Positions 45,723-57,499 of a DNA stretch of 64,000 nt are shown here, in pieces; the first letter of the stretch is position 1; each line of letters opens with the position of its first letter. The stretch spans positions 34,849,059 through 34,913,058 of the forward strand of contig OY821518.1 in assembly GCA_963682025.1 (NCBI GenBank), in the 5' to 3' direction. The stretch comes from Cordilura impudica (taxonomy: Eukaryota; Arthropoda; Insecta; Diptera; Scathophagidae). The notes under the pieces are model-generated. The model searched no databases, had not been told where the DNA came from, and saw only the letters and a list, made by a program, of their open reading frames with translations. The translations under genes were made by a program, and so were the position numbers.

Positions 45723-45835
45723 GCCTGGTAAGCATAGTGAACCATTTTTCAAGTAAAAGGCCTTTTTATCCCGGGCAAGACCGGGTAAAAACAGCTAGTC
45801 GTATATAAATACTTAAATCAGCTTTTAAAAAACTT

Positions 45836-46325
45836 TGAATAGATTTTCTCGCAAATAAATGTTCGAAGCTCGTGAACATCATAACTTAAAATCTACTTGA
45901 CCGATTCTTTTGAAATTTTACACACTATATCTACACATGAACCACCAGGTAACTACGAAGTGCTTTTTTATTATCCATTCCCTTCCCCATTTTTTAACAA
46001 CAAATTTCAGAAATTTTATAGCAAAAATCGTGTTCTTCACTGTCAAAAAAAAAAAAAAAAAAAAAAAATTTAAAAAAATTTAAAAAAACTCTTCGTCACT
46101 ACCTCAGGATCCTTCAAACGCATTTTGATTTTTTTATTTCACAGAATCCAGTAACGAGTTATGATGTTCACTGCAAAACAACAATACCTCCGGAGATTCA
46201 CTGTCGCGGACTTATTTATTAATATTTTTGATGTGTATATGAAATAAATAATATAATATTATTCATATCTTCAAAAAAGAATTATTAATATAAGACTTTT
46301 TTTAACTTTTAAAACCTTACCCCCT
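45836..46325. repeat. Dispersed repeat with internal fold-back, second copy
   Basis: Matches 8630-9137 through ATAAATGTTCGAAG, TTGACCGATTCTTTTGAAAT, TTTAACAACAAATT, AAAAAACTCTTCGTCACTAC, CAACAATACCTCCGGAGATT and TTTTAAAACCTTACCC. Its left end was separated from it by the Helitron at 43407-45798. Confidence 0.75.
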
Positions 46326-47874
46326 CGTTAATGAATGAATACATGTGTCATTGCTGCTTCGACTGTGGTATATTTTAAATGTTTAAAAAATTCCATATTT
46401 TTTTTTTTGCAAAAAAAAAAAAAATTCAATAACATTATGTTGCTACAAACGTTAGAGGGGAGTAATTCAATTCGGAGATACTCATAGATATTGGTTTTCA
46501 ATTCCAAAGTTTTCTTTCGAGTGCATAAAAAAACTTTTTCGTTTAAATTCTTTTATTTATTCGTAGTTTAGTTTCTTTCTCTTAGTTGTAACATAAATTT
46601 AGTTTCAAAACTTTGAAATTTCTTTTGCGTAATTCTTTTAATGTTGCTTCAACATTCTTTATGTTTTGGCGTCTAGTCTAATCTTTTAAGCTCAGTATGC
46701 TAAAGATTTTTTTCTTTTGCAACTCTTGTGCTAAAATTATTATTTCTATAATTTTTTTTCAGCATTTTTAAATTTTAAATACAAAATGCACTCTCTATCT
46801 CTCTCTCTCTCTCTTATTTTCCAACTTTTTGAATTTTAGTTCAAGTTGTAGTACTTGGTGCTTTTGTCTGTTGCGTTCTTAGTTTATTTGTCTTTAGAGT
46901 TTGCACTTTCGTTGTAATTTTTTTTAAATGATACTTAATCTGTTCCTGGCGTATGTACTTTTGCAGCATTGTCTTTGGGTGGCAATGTTGTTTATGTGTC
47001 TGCATATTTGTCCCACTGACTGCTTTATGTTGAGTACAAATAGAATTGTGTATAACGATGACGGCGTTGGCGGTATGCCTTCTTTTGTCTAACTTTGTCA
47101 CTGAAAAGAAACAAAAGAAAAAAAAAAAAAAAAACTCAACCCGTCTGTTAGTGACAGTTACAACATTGACCTGTCAAATGATCCTTCATTGTGTGGACTA
47201 GAATTTATTTTTTGTATAGTGTTTTATTTCCTGGTATTTGATAAAAAATATTTTACAACTTCTGAAAATGGAAAAAGAATTTAAAAACGAACGCATTTTT
47301 TTAAGATGTTAATTAAAATATTTATTGCAGCAGTAAAAAATATGTTTCCATTAACATTTGCTAAACCAAAAAAAAAAAAAAAAAAAAACAAAAACAATTT
47401 ATTGTTGTAACGAAAAACTAAAAGTCACCAATAAAAATGACAAATAAAGTTTTAAGTGGAATTTATCATTCTAAGGGACACCAATCAATTAATTTCCGTA
47501 GAAATTAAAATTTATTAGTCACATGTTTTACTATTTGAAAATAGAGAACCATGGGAAGCAAGACGGACTTAAGTTATTAAATGTTAACAAAAAAAATTTC
47601 TAAAAAATTTTCGAAGAATTTTTAGAGTCTTATTAGAAAATATGGTCAGAGATTGGAGGACGATTTCTCAACAAATTTGTGTGTATTTGAAAAAAAAAAA
47701 TATTTCCCATTCCACGATAAATTTTTTCGTAATTCGGCCAGTTAGGGGGAAAAACGACCAAAAAGGGTAAAAATGGTACCTTTTTTTAGAGAGATTATTC
47801 AAGTGGCAACACAGGTACTGCTGTTAAACTAGTTAATTGATAAAAACAAATTTTTTTTCTATATAGCGTTGACA
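46326..47874. other. AT-rich spacer with simple repeats
   Basis: Holds a (CT)n run at about 46791-46814 and long A tracts at about 47116-47134 and 47368-47388. The minus ORF at 46841-47101 (86 aa, Lys/Thr/Gln-rich) has no recognisable domain. No shared repeat was noticed. Confidence 0.4.
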
Positions 47875-48255
47875 CACTAAAAATTCATAGAGCGTACATT
47901 TGTATGGAAAATGACTAATTTTTTTCGGTGAAATGATTTGAAAATGGCTGATTTTTTCCGAATATAAGTTCACCGCCTCCACAATTTTCCCTGGAATTGT
48001 TTAAAATGTTAAAGATATAATGTCCTGAAATCGATAGCTTCAAAACATATAAATTTTTAATATTAATTTTCAGTAAAATTACATCTAACTTGAAAAAAGA
48101 GCAAATTTTCACATACTTATTTGTATAGAAAGTGGCTGATCTGTATCTAGTTGTAGTTCGGCAACAGCTCATTTCTTGTCGGAATGCTTTAAAATTTTAA
48201 GGATGTAATGTCCTCGTATGTCAAATTTTATAATGAGGATATTTATATACCATGT
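47875..48255. repeat. ~160-200-bp satellite, third block
   Basis: Units of the satellite at 26.5-28.1 kb: TTGTATGGAAAATGACTAATT near 47899, TTTGTATAGAAAGTGGCTGATC near 48119, and CGGAATGCTTTAAAATTTTAAG near 48179. It stops where the tail of LINE-B begins, so this satellite was the target of two LINEs in the window. Confidence 0.78.
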
Positions 48256-48370
48256 GTTTTTTATTTATTTATTTATTAAAGTCTATGGAATTAATCCTTT
48301 CTGACTATTTAGAAGTACAAATGGTATAAAAAAATAAAATAAAAATACAATATTGAAAAATAGATGCTAA

Positions 48371-51300
48371 CTAGCTGTACCCGGTGAAGTTCGTTCCACG
48401 TAATATGTATTTTATTACTCTTCTGTTATGAATCCCAATCATCATTGAAACTCCAATTCATTGAAATTGGCAATTTTGCCTAAAGTTGGAGTTTTGTTTG
48501 GTAAATAAATGAAAGTCGTTAATAATTTTATTTAAATAAATGTATTTTATTTATACGAACTTATATATTTATCTATATATACATATATATGATCAAGTAG
48601 ATATGTAGATAAAAAGAAAATAAATATTTAATTCAGAGCTTTTTGGTAAACTATGTTTTTTGTTTTGTTTATGGCGCGTAAACAAATAAAGATAACGGCT
48701 TGCCGACAAGCGAACACGCAACATATAGTTGTCCGTGCGAGAAACACGGAAACTCTAAGTTAATACCGCAAACCTCTAGGGACTGGTCTTGTCATTTGTT
48801 AATGGTCATCGCGAAGGCCAGACATACGGGGAGTTGCAGCCGTTGAAACTCGAATGGCATGTCAGTTGGAATCAAGGGATGCGCGGAATCAAAAAATCCT
48901 CACCTTTATACTTTCCCTTGATAATCGTGGCCTCGATGACGTTGTTCATGAGATTTTTCACAGTCAATCGCGTTCCATTGCAAAGTCGAGGTTGGTTGAT
49001 GTTACGCAACATGATGATGACAGAGCCGACCTTCAGTTGCAAATTGTGAGATGGTATCCAGCAATTTCAATGAATTCAGGAATTCTGGAGTATAGTTCAC
49101 TGCTTCGCTTGGGTCGATAATTGTGTCGAGCGATTTGAATGCAAATAATTACCCGGGAATGAAAATTTGAATAGTTGTGTTGAGATCATTGACATCTTTG
49201 TTTTTAGCCGCCAATATGGCTCGTTCGCTCAGCCCATTATGGTTATTGAAGTTTTGCTCAATGGTCGAAAAGACGTGTTGAATGAGCTCCTCCTTTGTTT
49301 TGGTCAACTGGCAGAAATCAGTTGGCAACGTTATTAATCCGGTCGAGATGTCAACTGCGATCTTCCCATTACCAATGTCCAGCAATTGTTTCGAAAACAC
49401 ATCTTCAGTTTGATCATGTTGCAGAAAAACTCGTATGTTAGTCATTAATCGGATGGTCTTTACATGTCGCCACAAAACTGGTGATTTCATGCATGCATTT
49501 AGTTCATCAGCTGCAGTTGATCGTGGAATAACAGGAAGAGTCTGACGGATAATGGAATCATGGCTCCAGCAAAAAGGGTTTGATTGTTACGAACATCTTT
49601 TAGTGTTCTGTCCAGTGCCTCTAGGGACCTTCTGTTGGTCATCGTATATTCGTCCCAAACTATCAATTTGCATCTCTGTAAAATCTTTGCTATTGCACTA
49701 TTTTTGGCTATGTTGCAGGTTGGTGTCTCGTTGATTTGCATATTAGTGACAATTTCAAAGCCGAATGTGCAGTTCGTCCACCTTCTAGCAAAGTGGCTGC
49801 TACTCCAGACGAAGCCAGTGCCACTTCATGCTCTGATAATATAATCGACGCCAAAATCAAAGATGTTAAAAAAGTTTTTTCAGTTCCTCCAGGAGCATCC
49901 AGGAAATATATGCCACCAGTTTCATTGTTCACAGCTTCCATCAATGAGTCGTACGCAGTTTTTTGTTGTTGAGTTAATTGAGGAACATTTGTACGGACTG
50001 CCTGGATTAATGCCTCTGTATCGTATTGTTGTTCTCTTTGTAGCTCGTGGTTGAGTTCATCGTGCAGAGGACGATTAAGTGATATTATGACCAAATTCGA
50101 TAACACTTTATTCGACATTAATATTCACATATCTTCCATCATGATCAACGTCTCATTGTGGATTTCTACTGACATAAGCAATATGGGATTCAAAGTATGG
50201 TGACGCATACGATGCAAAACATCTTCGGACATGTCGTCCTTATATTTGAGCCACAAATCGCTGGAATTCGAAGGGGAGCATGTAGATATGATAATTGCGA
50301 ACAATGTGCAAATTTGATGAGGTGATGATGATATCACCGAATCTTTGAGCGTATTGACCCAACGCGAATCATCCTCGAGCAACTGCAAGAGTTGACGCGC
50401 CTCATGGTAAAGTACATTATCAATTTCTTGCATGATTATTTCATAAGCTAATATCTGATGTTGATTTAATTTAAGGAATATTTTCACGAACAAAATTTGT
50501 CAATACATTTTGATAGTAATTCTATTCTCAAAGATAATTCTGATTAAAAATATTATTTCTTGAACGATTTGGTGATGGTGTACCCAACTGAGCCGAAGCT
50601 TTACTTGGCATTCCTAAACACATATCCTCAGTTAATATCAATTCATCATTATAAATTTTCTCTGTATAATTGAATTGAGCATTGAAAGTAAAGGTGTGTA
50701 TTCGATGTAAAATATCTTCCATCGCTTAATCACGGTATTTCATTCATAAATCAGATGGATTAGAAAGATTGCAAGTTGATAAAATGATAAAAAATAAAAT
50801 TCAAATTTTTTGTGGATATGCTCAAGCAATCCTAAATTTTGGCATGCTTCAGGATAAGGGGCGCATAACTGGCCATAAAGAGTTCTTTAATAATTAAGTA
50901 ACTTTTGACTATGAACATTAATCAAAAGCAAGTGAAAATGAAAACACTGATCATTATTTCGTTGAAATGTGTAAATTCGACCTCAAGCATCAATTTCCAA
51001 CATATTTCGCTGACCCCGAAGAGGTATGACTTGCTTTCGATGTTAAAATTCTTTTGTTGATGCATTCCAAGTATACTATGATGGAACCTGTGCAGAAAGC
51101 AATGTTCTTGCAAATGAATCTTCTTTGCACAATTTAAAAAATGCGTTAAAAATTGTATTTGGTAAAGCAATTTCTCTTTGTTCTGCATTTTGTTCATTAA
51201 AGCAAATACGCAGACCAAATCAACACCTAAATGTTGAATACTCTACCCGACGGGTTCATGTATTGCAAAAGAGAGTATACGCCATACTGCTTCATTACTG

Positions 51301-51608
51301 CGATATGTACCATTAATCGATATGCGTAATAATTCATAGCGCTAACCTTATTATCAGTTACCGCAGCTGCTAGTAAAAGAAATAAAAATAAATTCCATTA
51401 TGATTTCACACATTTCATATGGGAAAAACACACCATCACAAAAGTGAGCGTAAAGCGCACATGCGTTGATATTTTTGATGTTCTTTCCTTTTAAACTATC
51501 AGTGAAAGTAGACCTTTCCAACGCATACGTCGGTTTGTAAATTGGTTGAGTGGTTCTCGAGTTTTAGCGAGACTAACATACAGCGTTTGATTTTTATATA
51601 TATATAGA
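48371..51608 (-). mobile_element. Helitron (minus) with decayed helicase gene
   Basis: The minus-strand 5-prime end is TCTATATATATATAAAAATC (TC at 51608-51607, preceded by A). The 3-prime end is CACCGGGTACAGCTAG before T, with CTAG at 48374-48371. It is 3.24 kb long. The ends closely resemble the Helitron at 43407-45798. A PIF1-type helicase fragment fills 48640-50860. No Rep (HUH) motif was recognised between 50900 and 51600, so it is probably a deletion derivative of an autonomous element. It inserted in the 3-prime region of LINE-B. Confidence 0.85.
48640..50860 (-). pseudogene. Helitron PIF1-like helicase (decayed)
   Basis: Minus-strand order: about 50860-50528 (EACQNLGLLE; MEDILHRIHTFTFN; ILTEDMCLGMPSKASAQLGT); 50493-50125 (LLEDDSRWVNTLKDSVISSS; DLWLKYKDDMSEDVLHRMRH); 50118-49708 (LTQQQKTAYDSLMEAV, Walker A region DAPGGTEKTFLTS, then GRTAHSALKLSL); 49741-49499 (AKILQRCKLIVWDEYTM, Walker B); 49490-49149 (LITLPTDFCQL); then about 49140-48650 (NGTRLTVKNLMNNVIEA, then a TINKSQGQ-type motif region and C-terminus). 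Walker A has Glu where Gly is expected before Lys-Thr. The DILHR/ED segment occurs twice, so the fragment is rearranged. Frame changes at nearly every joint make it inactive. The family role is unwinding DNA in rolling-circle transposition. Confidence 0.82.
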
Positions 51609-51651
51609 TAGATAACAATAACATATAAATCACTCAAAACTGAGAATTTAA

Positions 51652-52960
51652 CTATAGTATGATAATCCGTTTAATAACATCTATATTCAAAAAATTTTCC
51701 ATAAATTGATATAGGTGGTTGAAGTTGTTGCATATTCTCCTGAACGGATCTGCGTTAGCATAGTTTGTACGGAAATATGGGATACATAGTGGCTGGTAGT
51801 GACGAGTTAAACGTTGAGGAACATTTAAAGCAATATTATTTATAAGGAATTCAGAACAAACTGTTGGATAACATTTAAAACAAAAGATACGTTCAACATA
51901 GTTCAGCGGCATTAAGTGTAGGCAATTTAATTAATGTTATTCGCATAGGATATGACGGAAGGTTGATAGGATTCCATTGCATACCATGTAAGCAAAAAAA
52001 AAGGAACTGTTTTTGAACGGATTCTATTCGATCAATGTGTATATTGTAATGCGGGTTCCAAATACTATACCCATATCCAAGAATTGGTCTGACAAGAGAA
52101 ATATATAACTACTTGGTTATATAAGTATCAGTGAACTCTTTAGCCCATCGTTTAATAAAAGCAAGAACAGCTCTTGCCTTATTTACCGTAATGTTTATAT
52201 GTTGAACAAAACTCAGTTTTGCATCAAGTAAAATACCCAAATCCTGGAAAACGTTTAATGGTTCCAGCAGGTTTCCACCAATGAATAATATAAATCTATT
52301 AAGTTATTTCGAGTAAATTGCATAGCTTTGCATTTATCGAGGTTGAGATCCACACAAAGAAATTATAAAAATCATTTTGTAAATATAAGTGATCAGACTT
52401 TACATTGCAACTAAAAAATATTTTTAAGTCGTCAGCATACATCAATATATTAGAAAATTGTATAACGTTTGGGCGATCGTTTATGAACAATGAAAATAAA
52501 ATTGGACCAAGATGTACCTTGGAGAACTCTACAAAAACATCAATGCTTTTTGAATTCTGTTTTCTGTGACAAAGATATGATTTAATCCAACTTAAACTTT
52601 TTGGAGTAAAACCTAATTTATTCAATTTATTTAAAAGAAGATTATGATTGATTTTATCGAAAGCCTTCATGAAATCAGTGTATACAGTATCAGTTTGATT
52701 ATCGTGTGCAAATCCACGATTAATCAGGGTTGTAAAATGTAGCAGATTGGTGACAGTTGAGCAACCTTTTTGAAAACCATGTCGAATAGGTGTAATATTA
52801 GATGATAGCTGATGACACACAGAATCCGTTATGAGTTTTTCCAAAAGTTTAGGATCTGAATTGAGCTTAGCGATTCCTCTGTAGTTTTTTACGTCTGATT
52901 TACTTCCAGATTTGAATAACGGTCGTGTATTTTTAATAAGCTCCCCAGTTTCACATAAAA
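51652..52960 (-). pseudogene. LINE-B reverse transcriptase, C-terminal part
   Basis: From 52960 downward: TRPLFKSGSKSDVKNYRGIA, then frame 52844-52299 with HGFQKGCSTVTNLLHF, VYTDFMKAFDKINHNLLLNK, LGPILFSLFINDRP and the catalytic box LMYADDLKIFF. The C-terminal frame 51912-51652 has the Cys/His-type end NYVERIFCFKCYP and RRICNNFNHLYQF. The expected GVPQGS before LGPILFSLF is lost (VHLGPILF), a further sign of decay. Confidence 0.82.
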
Positions 52961-53353
52961 AGTTAACTTACAATTTTTATTTAAATTTAAAAAAAACACC
53001 TATTAATAAATAAAACATTTTCTACTGGTGTAAACATTTGATATTAGTGTCAATCTAAGTTAACAATATTAAAAGAGTTCATATAACAAAACATTTTCCT
53101 TCTAAATTCAAAACTAATAATAAAAATAATAAAAAAAAAAAAACCAAAACATACACATATTGAACTAAGAGTTTCTCTTATAAAATACACAACATCTCTT
53201 CAAATCAATAAAAAAAAAAACAAAATTATTGTGGTTTGTCGCCTCATGTGAGTTGCTCTTTTTAAAACAACCTCTCATCAAAAACAATACAAATCAAAAC
53301 TTATAAAAAAATTAACGCTTCGTGTGAATCATTATTTACGAAACAATTACAAA

Positions 53354-54301
53354 ATGAATTACAACAACACCCACGACGACAACAACAACAGCAGAAACAG
53401 CATTGACAATTTGAATGCTGTATCAGAAACTGAATACATCAACAATAACATAAAAAATATAATTAATGCGCCAAAAAGATGTAGAGAACTTTTGCAGAGC
53501 TCCCTTTCTGGAAATATAACAAAAACACCAAGGCTGTCCACAGATTCTCCATTTAAACTCTTAACTCTCGTTGATAAGAGATTTGATAATTTGCTTGGTC
53601 TCATAAAAACGATGTTTATAGAAAGTGAAGTTCGTTTAGAAAAAATATTTAACAAGAGATTCGATGAACTGAAGAGTGACATCTTAGATATAAACCAACG
53701 TGTAACAAAACTCGAAACTGTTGCAGATGAAATTATTAGCCTTAAGAGTGAGGTACAGAATTTAAAAACACAAATACAGCGACAGGAAAATTCTGTCGTC
53801 CCGTCAGATCTTCGTATTAATGGCATACCGTATAAAAAAGATGAAAACTTGTTTGAAGTATTTCAGGCAATATGCGACGTTTTAAATATTCCAACACCTG
53901 CCATTAAATCTCTATATCGTCTCCAGAACCACAATAACAAAGATAAAATTTTTTCTCCTGATGCAGTGATTATGGTCAAACTCTGTTCCCCATACGACAA
54001 AAACTTCATATTGAAATGTCTCTCTAATTACCGTAAAGCGTACAAGACTGAACTGAAACTTTCACATTTCGGCTTTGGTGGCGATCGCACCTTCTACGTC
54101 AATGAAAACTTGACCACCACTAATCATAAAATACTTCGATCTGCAATTGAATTTAAAAAGAAAGGGCTGATAAAAACAGCATACACTACTCGAGGCTTAG
54201 TATATATTAGATTCAATGGTAATGACGAACCAGTTAGAGTTGAGACTATCGAAGGACTAAACAATTTATTTCCTGATGGATGTTTTCCTGCCAACAACTG
54301 A
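53354..54301 (+). CDS. LINE-C ORF1 protein (coiled coil plus FP-like domain)
   Basis: Intact 315-aa frame from ATG 53354 (MNYNNTHDDNNNSRN). The Asn-rich N-terminus is followed by a helical, heptad-like stretch (FDELKSDILDINQRVTKLET to LKSEVQNLKTQIQRQ, about residues 100-150) typical of a coiled coil. Next is a domain with DLRINGIPYKKDENLFEVFQ, AVIMVKLCSPYDKNFILKCL, RTFYVNENLTTTNHKILRSA and TTRGLVYIRFNG. This resembles the FP-type domain found in many LINE ORF1 proteins. No CCHC knuckle is present, unlike LINE-A. The likely role is binding LINE RNA as a multimer. The frame is undamaged, which supports a recent insertion. Confidence 0.8.
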   Translation: MNYNNTHDDNNNSRNSIDNLNAVSETEYINNNIKNIINAPKRCRELLQSSLSGNITKTPRLSTDSPFKLLTLVDKRFDNLLGLIKTMFIESEVRLEKIFNKRFDELKSDILDINQRVTKLETVADEIISLKSEVQNLKTQIQRQENSVVPSDLRINGIPYKKDENLFEVFQAICDVLNIPTPAIKSLYRLQNHNNKDKIFSPDAVIMVKLCSPYDKNFILKCLSNYRKAYKTELKLSHFGFGGDRTFYVNENLTTTNHKILRSAIEFKKKGLIKTAYTTRGLVYIRFNGNDEPVRVETIEGLNNLFPDGCFPANN

Positions 54302-54483
54302 TGATTTGGTAATGGTTTCAATAGTAAATTGGTATTTCTGTCTTCATTTATTAATTCTTCTATTAGTATTATTTTTACTATTTTTTATATACGTAACAAA
54401 TTTGATATATTTTTTAGATTTTCTAACACTTTTTGTAAATTTCTTCCTTCTTTATCCTTGCGTTGCTTTTTTAATCCTTCATA

Positions 54484-57280
54484 ATGATTTTGAACGGCGA
54501 TAGTTTATCTTTCAGTTCCAAAGACGTAACTTATAATCTTATTCGTATTTTATGCAAACAGAGATCAGGTTTAAATATATGCCATATTAATGCGCAGAGT
54601 CTTAATAATAAGATTGATGAATTTAGGTTTATATTTGAGAACTCAGGTGTTGATATAATATGTGTTTCGGAGACATGGTTCAATGAAAAAGTTGATGATA
54701 AAATGATTGGATTAACCGGATTCAAAATTTTTCGCTGTGATAGGAATACTCGTTGTGGTGGTGTAGCTATTTTTGTCAGAAAAGGCATTATGTGTAAATT
54801 TCATAGCAAATCTAAACCTCATGAAAAGGTTGAACATATATTTGTTGAAGTTTCGTCCCATGGAAAACAATTACTTGTTGGATGTGTTTATAGACCTAAT
54901 AAAAGAATAGACCTTGATGTTTTTCAAAATATACTTGAAACTATAACTCTCAATTATGAAGATATTTTAATATGTGGGGATTTTAATTCAAACGTTAGCA
55001 ATGAGATTATTTTACTTGACATAATGCAATCAATTGGCCTTTCTCCAACTACCATTACAGTTCCAACTCATTTTACAGCTACAAGTAACTCGTTACTTGA
55101 TCTTTTCTTTGTCAGTAGCAAAAAGAAAGTCTTACTTTATGATCAGCTCTCAGCACCTTGTTTTTCAAAGCACGACTTAATTTTTCTATCATTTGACTTT
55201 AAAATGCAAGTGGTGGATGACGTTGTTACTTATTATGATTTTAAACAAATGGACCGAAACGCGATGTTATTCGAATTATCTAAAATCGATTGGGACTCCA
55301 TTTACTACATGCCTTCGGTTGACAATCAGGTCAGTTTTTTAGAACAAAATTTGCACATGTGTTCCACAAATCTGTACCTTTAAAAACAACAAAATACAAT
55401 TACAAAAATAAACCCTGGTTCAATCAACAGATTAAGAATAAAATCTGTGAAAGGGACAAAGCTTTTAAAAGTTGGAAACTGTTTAAAACAGATAATATAT
55501 ATGACGAATATTCCAAAGCTAGAAAACAAGTAAATAAAATGATAAAAACTGCTAAATCTGCATACTACTCTAGCCTATTTATTTCTGCTGCACACTCTAA
55601 AAAAACGTGGAAACTCATACGAGAAATTGGTGTCGGCAAATGTAAGGAAATTGTCAATTATGACATAAATGTTGATTCGCTTAACGAATATTTTACAAAT
55701 ATCCCTGACATCCCCATAAACGATGGATATTATACCCGCAATACTGATATTAGTTCAACTTTATCGGAAAATGCTTTTTGTTTTCAATGCGTAAACCAGC
55801 TGGAAGTACTTTCCACATGCCAAGCTGTGAAATCTAATGCTGTTGGTTCTGATAACATACATCCCAGATTCTTAAAGGAAATTATCCCTCAACTGCTACC
55901 TCAAATTACCCATATTTTTAACACTATTATCACAAAAAGTGTATTTCCTCAAAGTTGGAAAAATGCTAAAATTTTACCTATTCCTAAATCAAATAAAGAA
56001 TATCGTCCCATTGCTATCCTACCATACTTGCCTAAAGTGCTTGAAAGGTTATTGCATCAGCAAATTGGAAAACATGTCAAGAATATGGGCCTACTCTCAG
56101 TCAGACAATCAGGCTTTCGTCCTAAACATAGCTGCATAACTGCACTCATTGATGTGTCTCAAGATATTCGTGGGTATATTGATAGTGGTAACATTGCATT
56201 TCTAGTGCTCTTAGATCATTCGAAGGCATTTGATACTGTGAATCATGAAATACTCTACATGAAGCTAAGAACTTTTTTTGGTTTCTCTCCTTCCGCAACT
56301 CGTCTTATTTAGAAAATCGACAACAATACGTTAACGCCAATAATAAAATATCAAATGTGCTTCCAGTAAAAAAAGGCGTTCCGCAAGGTTCGATTCTAGG
56401 ACCACTTCTTTTCACTATATATATAATTGATTTGCCTAGACAACTTTCGTATTGTAAAGTTCATATGTATGCTGATGATGTGCAACTTTATGTTTGTAGT
56501 CGTTTCGATGAATTAAATAACTGTATTGCGAACCTAAATGTGGATCTTAATCGAATTTACTTATGGGCTCTGGCAAATGGGCTATGTCTCAATCCTTCAA
56601 AGTCTAAATGCATCGTTATTACTCGAAGATCAGTGCCTTCCCTTGTTATACCAGATATTATGCTTAACCGTCAAATTATTGAAATTACACAAAAAACCAA
56701 AAATCTTGGAATTATTTTCAATAAAACTCTCACCTGGTCTGATCATATAAATGTCGCTTCGGGAAAAACGTATTCAATGCTTCGATCATTGTGGAAAACT
56801 CAACATCTTACACCAGTCCATGTACGAGTTCTACTTGCAAAAACCTATCTATTTCCAACTTTGTTGTACGGATGTGAACTATTTGCTAGCTGTGATTCTA
56901 TTAGCTCTAGGAAATTAACAACTACGTTTTATTCTATATTGAGATACGTCTACAATTTGAAAAGATCATCCCACATAACACCGTATGCACGAAAACTTTA
57001 CGGTGTGAATTTTTGCGATCTCTTGAAGATATGATCATTGATACTGATGCATAAGATTATATTTACACGTGAGCCTACATATCTTTTTAATCGAATATCC
57101 TTTTCTAATTCAAGAAGAAATAATTCTATAATTCAAATAAGACATAAAAGTTTGGTCTCTGAATGGCAGTTCTATATACACTGCATACGTCTTTGGAACT
57201 TGCTACCGCCAACATTACAATATTTAAGCAACGCAGGACATTTTAGGAAACAAGTTTTCCAATTTTTCAATACCATTTAA
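54484..57280 (+). pseudogene. LINE-C ORF2: endonuclease/reverse transcriptase
   Basis: The endonuclease is complete at 54484-55350: CHINAQSLNNKIDEF, ICVSETWF, GGVAIFVRKG, ICGDFNSN, SLLDLFFVS, FSKHDLIFLSF. A frameshift near 55355 leads to 55359-56312 (NKPWFNQQIKNKICERDKAF; YRPIAILPYLPKVLERLLHQ; QSGFRPKHSCITALIDVSQD; LVLLDHSKAFDTVNHEIL). A second near 56295 leads to 56357-57034 (PVKKGVPQGSILGPLLFTIY; HMYADDVQLYVCSRF with the catalytic YADD; LGIIFNKTLTWSDHI). A TGA at 57032-57034, probably from CGA, splits off the last 80 residues (57038-57280; HCIRLWNLLPPTLQ). Three defects in 2.8 kb mark a recently dead copy. Confidence 0.88.
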
Positions 57281-57499
57281 ATATTGTTTAAACTTTGCTT
57301 TGTTTTGAATATATGTATGTAAAATAATTTTTGTTATCTTATTTTATACAAATTATAAACTATGTTATATTTTCATTAAATACTGTATCACATTATACCG
57401 ATCCTGTACTTTAATTATAAGACTCTTAGTCTTGTTGTGCAGGAAACCAAATAAATAAATAAATAAATAAATAAAATAAATATTCTCTCCAAACAGTTG

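Larger units (their letters stand above)
43407..45798 (+). mobile_element. Helitron with satellite-like body
   Basis: The 5-prime end is TCTATATATATAAAATTCAT after A (43406). The 3-prime end is a hairpin CCCGG-GCAAGA-CCGGG, then TAAAAACAGCTAG (CTAG 45795-45798) before T (45799). These are the Helitron marks: 5-prime TC, subterminal hairpin, CTRR and A|T insertion. It inserted into the dispersed repeat seen at 8566-9137, whose left part is at 43318-43384 and right part at 45836-46325. The body holds seven 160-bp tandem units and a nested GC-rich element but no Rep or helicase sequence, so it is non-autonomous. Confidence 0.85.
52975..57480 (+). mobile_element. LINE-C: near-complete LINE inserted in LINE-B
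   Basis: A 4.5-kb plus-strand element with ORF1, ORF2 and a 3-prime (AAAT)n tail at about 57449-57480. LINE-B coding sequence flanks it in the opposite direction on both sides. Only a few frame defects are present, so it is younger than LINE-B. The 5-prime edge is placed near 52975 because LINE-B coding ends just before it; the exact base and the target duplication are uncertain. Confidence 0.82.

Noticed and set aside
46841..47101. 86-aa minus-strand ORF as a host gene
   Set aside because: It has Lys/Thr/Gln-rich low complexity and no domain, and no splice or promoter context could be supported.
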